Shown piece by piece: positions 5,418 through 7,482 of a stretch of 7,482 bases of DNA (the stretch's first letter is position 1; each line of letters begins with the position of its first letter). Source of the DNA: Bacteroidetes bacterium SW_11_45_7 (GTDB lineage: Bacteria; Bacteroidota; Bacteroidia; Chitinophagales; SW-11-45-7); assembly GCA_003022985.1 (NCBI GenBank), contig PXTV01000016.1, positions 1 to 7,482 of the forward strand, in the 5' to 3' direction. A program made the position numbers and the translations under genes. The notes under the pieces are model-generated. The model saw nothing but the letters and a program-made list of their open reading frames with translations, did no database searches and had not been told where the DNA came from.

Positions 5418-7031
5418 ATGGCTCAAAAATTCGTGGAGATCGAAAAGAAATGGCGGAAATACTGGGAGGACAATGCTGTTTACAGAACTTCCGACAACCC
5501 CAACTTACCCAAGTACTACGTGCTGGATATGTTCCCCTACCCTTCCGGATCAGGTCTGCACGTAGGGCATCCCCTCGGTTATATTGCTTCCGATATTTTT
5601 GCGCGCTTCAAAAGATTGCAAGGGTACAATGTGCTGCACCCAATGGGTTTTGACTCGTTTGGTTTGCCTGCCGAGCAGTACGCCATCCAAACAGGTCAGC
5701 ATCCGGCAGTGACAACGGAACAGAATATCAACGATTGGCAAAGAGAGGTAAGAACCTCCGATCCGCAGTACTACAAGTGGACCCAATGGATCTTCCTGAA
5801 AATGTTCCAAGCGTGGTATAATAAGAACACCGACAGGGCGGAATCCATCAATACGTTGATCGAAGCCTTCGAGAAAAACGGCAACCGGGATATTGAGGCT
5901 GTAACAGATGATCAATCATCTTTTACTGCAGAGGAATGGCAGGATATGAATGAAAAGGATCGACAAAAACTCCTGCTCAACTACCGGCTCGCCTATCTGT
6001 CCTATGCTACAGTGAACTGGTGCCCCGACCTTGGCACAGTGCTGGCCAACGATGAAGTCAAGGATGGCGTTTCCGAACGCGGTGGCTTTCCGGTCATCCG
6101 AAAAACCATGCGCCAGTGGTTCCTGCGGATCACTTCTTATGCGGAGCGGCTTTTAAACGATCTGGCTGATCTGGACTGGACGGAATCGATGAAGGAGATG
6201 CAGCGGAACTGGATCGGACGGTCGGAAGGGGCCAATATCCAATTTCCGGTAACCAATGCCAACACCACCATCGATGTCTTTACAACACGGCCTGATACGA
6301 TCTTCGGTTCCACATTCATGGTGCTGGCCCCCGAACACGAGGCTGTTGGCGAACTCACCACCCGGGAGCAAAAGGAAGAGGTCGACCGGTACATCGACTA
6401 CGCGAAACAGCGTTCTGAACGGGAGCGATTAGCAGAAGCCAAACAGGTGACAGGCGCTTTTACCGGCTCCTACGCCAAAAATCCTTTTACCGGGGAGCAA
6501 ATTCCTATCTGGGTTAGCGATTACGTGCTGATTGGCTACGGTAGTGGTGCTATCATGGCAGTGCCGGCCCATGATGGTCGCGATTACGCTTTTGCAAAAG
6601 AATTCAACCTCACCATAAGACCTGTTATTGAAAGTGACGAAGCGCCTTCTGAAGGAGCTTTTGAAGGAACGTCAGGCAAGATGATCAATTCGGGCTTCCT
6701 GAACGGGTTGGCTGTAGAGGAAGCTATTCAGAAAGCTATCGACAAAATTGAAGAGCAAGAGCTCGGTGAGCGACAAATCAACTACAAATTACGGGACGCC
6801 AATTTCAGCCGCCAGCGTTACTGGGGTGAACCTTTCCCGATTAGCGGAAGCCGACCTGCCGGTGGAATTGCCGGAAATGGAAACCTTCAAACCGACCGGT
6901 ACCGGGGAGTCACCGCTGGCCTCAGCTTACGACTGGGTGAACATGCACGATGGCTCCATCCGCGAAACCGATACAATGCCCGGCTTTGCCGGCTCGAGCT
7001 GGTATTTCCTGCGCTTCATGGATCCGCATAA
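5418..7031 (+). CDS. leuS: Leucine--tRNA ligase, 5' part; true sequence ends near 6842 where the frame breaks
   Basis: It charges tRNA-Leu with leucine in the cytoplasm. I start it at ATG 5418 ([16 protein letters not shown]). An open frame extends upstream to 5319, but that would start on TTG inside the terminator T-run and add 33 residues foreign to the family. Residues 1-475 are normal class I LeuRS: HIGH-type motif HVGH at 48-51, WCP at 201-203, CP1 editing domain with TTRPDT (289-294) and [13 protein letters not shown] (377-389; Asp386 is the conserved editing aspartate), and [12 protein letters not shown] at 464-475. The segment around residues 136-185 ([15 protein letters not shown]) is an insert I associate with Bacteroidota LeuRS. 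After Ile475 (codon 6840-6842) this frame gives 62 unrelated residues and stops at 7029-7031. The family sequence resumes in the +1 frame, so this is a frameshifted gene or a sequence error. Confidence 0.93.
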   Translation: MAQKFVEIEKKWRKYWEDNAVYRTSDNPNLPKYYVLDMFPYPSGSGLHVGHPLGYIASDIFARFKRLQGYNVLHPMGFDSFGLPAEQYAIQTGQHPAVTTEQNINDWQREVRTSDPQYYKWTQWIFLKMFQAWYNKNTDRAESINTLIEAFEKNGNRDIEAVTDDQSSFTAEEWQDMNEKDRQKLLLNYRLAYLSYATVNWCPDLGTVLANDEVKDGVSERGGFPVIRKTMRQWFLRITSYAERLLNDLADLDWTESMKEMQRNWIGRSEGANIQFPVTNANTTIDVFTTRPDTIFGSTFMVLAPEHEAVGELTTREQKEEVDRYIDYAKQRSERERLAEAKQVTGAFTGSYAKNPFTGEQIPIWVSDYVLIGYGSGAIMAVPAHDGRDYAFAKEFNLTIRPVIESDEAPSEGAFEGTSGKMINSGFLNGLAVEEAIQKAIDKIEEQELGERQINYKLRDANFSRQRYWGEPFPISGSRPAGGIAGNGNLQTDRYRGVTAGLSLRLGEHARWLHPRNRYNARLCRLELVFPALHGSA

Positions 7032-7482
7032 CAACAATCGCTTCGTGTCAAAAGACGCGGAGAACTATTGGCACAAGGTAGATCTCTACATAGGCGGCAC
7101 CGAGCACGCAGTAGGCCATTTGATGTATGCGCGTTTCTTCCAAAAGTTCCTGTACGACCTTGGCTATGTCTCTGAAAAAGAGCCCTTCCGGAAATTGATC
7201 AACCAAGGCATGATCCAGGGCCGCTCCAATTTTGTCTACCGGTTGAAAGACGAGAACAAATTCGTCTCAAAGGGCTTGAAAGACCAATATAATACCGTTC
7301 CCGTGCATACTGATGTGAATATTGTAGAAGACGATGTGCTGGATATTGAGGCATTCAAATCCCTCTACCCGGATTACAAGGATGCGGAGTTCATCCTTGA
7401 GGATAAGCAATACATTTGCGGTTGGGACATTGAGAAGATGTCCAAATCAAAGTACAATGTGGTGAACCCGGACGACCTTATT
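6841..7482 (+). CDS. leuS: Leucine--tRNA ligase, 3' continuation in the +1 frame, cut by the window edge
   Basis: This is the continuation of the same synthetase, one base out of frame with the 5' part, open for 214 codons to the right edge. It resumes at [18 protein letters not shown], then gives [20 protein letters not shown] (6964 on), [10 protein letters not shown] (7090 on), the NQGMIQG block (7201 on) and the catalytic KMSKS motif at 7435-7449, which holds the transition state of leucine activation. All are in family order. The tRNA anticodon-binding and C-terminal domains lie beyond the window. No credible separate start exists (GTG 6862 and ATG 6877 are internal), so it should not be read as its own gene. 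Compared with relatives, roughly 8-10 residues between GEPFPI and DLPVELPE seem missing. Confidence 0.9.

Noticed and set aside
5550..5915. 121-codon minus-strand open frame opposite leuS
   Set aside because: It overlaps the conserved HIGH-motif region of leuS in antisense, with no domain signature and no promoter.
6137..6394. Two minus-strand open frames opposite leuS
   Set aside because: They lie opposite the conserved editing-domain coding sequence of leuS and their translations look like antisense shadows.
6840..7031. The 62 residues at the end of the first leuS frame as a genuine alternative C-terminus
   Set aside because: They are the out-of-frame reading of the DNA that encodes the conserved LeuRS blocks ELPE, DTMPGF and SSWYF in the +1 frame.
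1..7482. CRISPR array, insertion sequence, tRNA or rRNA genes
   Set aside because: I saw no regularly spaced direct repeats, no transposase frame with terminal repeats and no tRNA or rRNA signatures on either strand.

Overview
The window looks like a piece of a Bacteroidota chromosome. Two genes carry type IX secretion system (T9SS) C-terminal sorting domains. Promoter-like sites fit the Bacteroidota -33/-7 pattern (TTTG ... TAnnTTTG). Coding starts follow A-rich leaders with no Shine-Dalgarno sequence. The leucyl-tRNA synthetase and thymidine kinase are of the Bacteroidota kind. I cannot name a genus.

Layout, left to right. Positions 1-614 (minus strand) hold the first 204 codons of an acidic, low-complexity protein of unknown function that runs off the left edge. 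A 65-base divergent intergenic region separates it from tdk (thymidine kinase, 680-1267, plus). A 147-base gap follows, with three small inverted repeats and a well-formed Bacteroidota promoter. Next come two paralogous secreted proteins in tandem. The first (1415-3850, 811 residues) has a signal peptide, an uncharacterised N-terminal domain, five Ig/PKD-like domains and a T9SS sorting domain. The second (4059-5249, 396 residues) has the same two ends and no Ig/PKD stalk. Each is followed by a strong intrinsic terminator and each has its own promoter-like element, so they look like separate transcription units. leuS starts at 5418 and runs off the right edge, but its reading frame is broken near 6842. 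Both parts are clearly leucyl-tRNA synthetase, so there is either a short deletion or an assembly or sequencing error.

The genes do not form one pathway. tdk (nucleotide salvage) and leuS (translation) are housekeeping genes flanking a two-gene island of exported proteins. The main points for follow-up are the shared N-terminal domain of the pair with its two conserved Cx3C motifs, the different inverted repeats at their two promoters, and the leuS frame break. I found no mobile element, CRISPR array, tRNA or rRNA, and no clear new defence or metabolic system.
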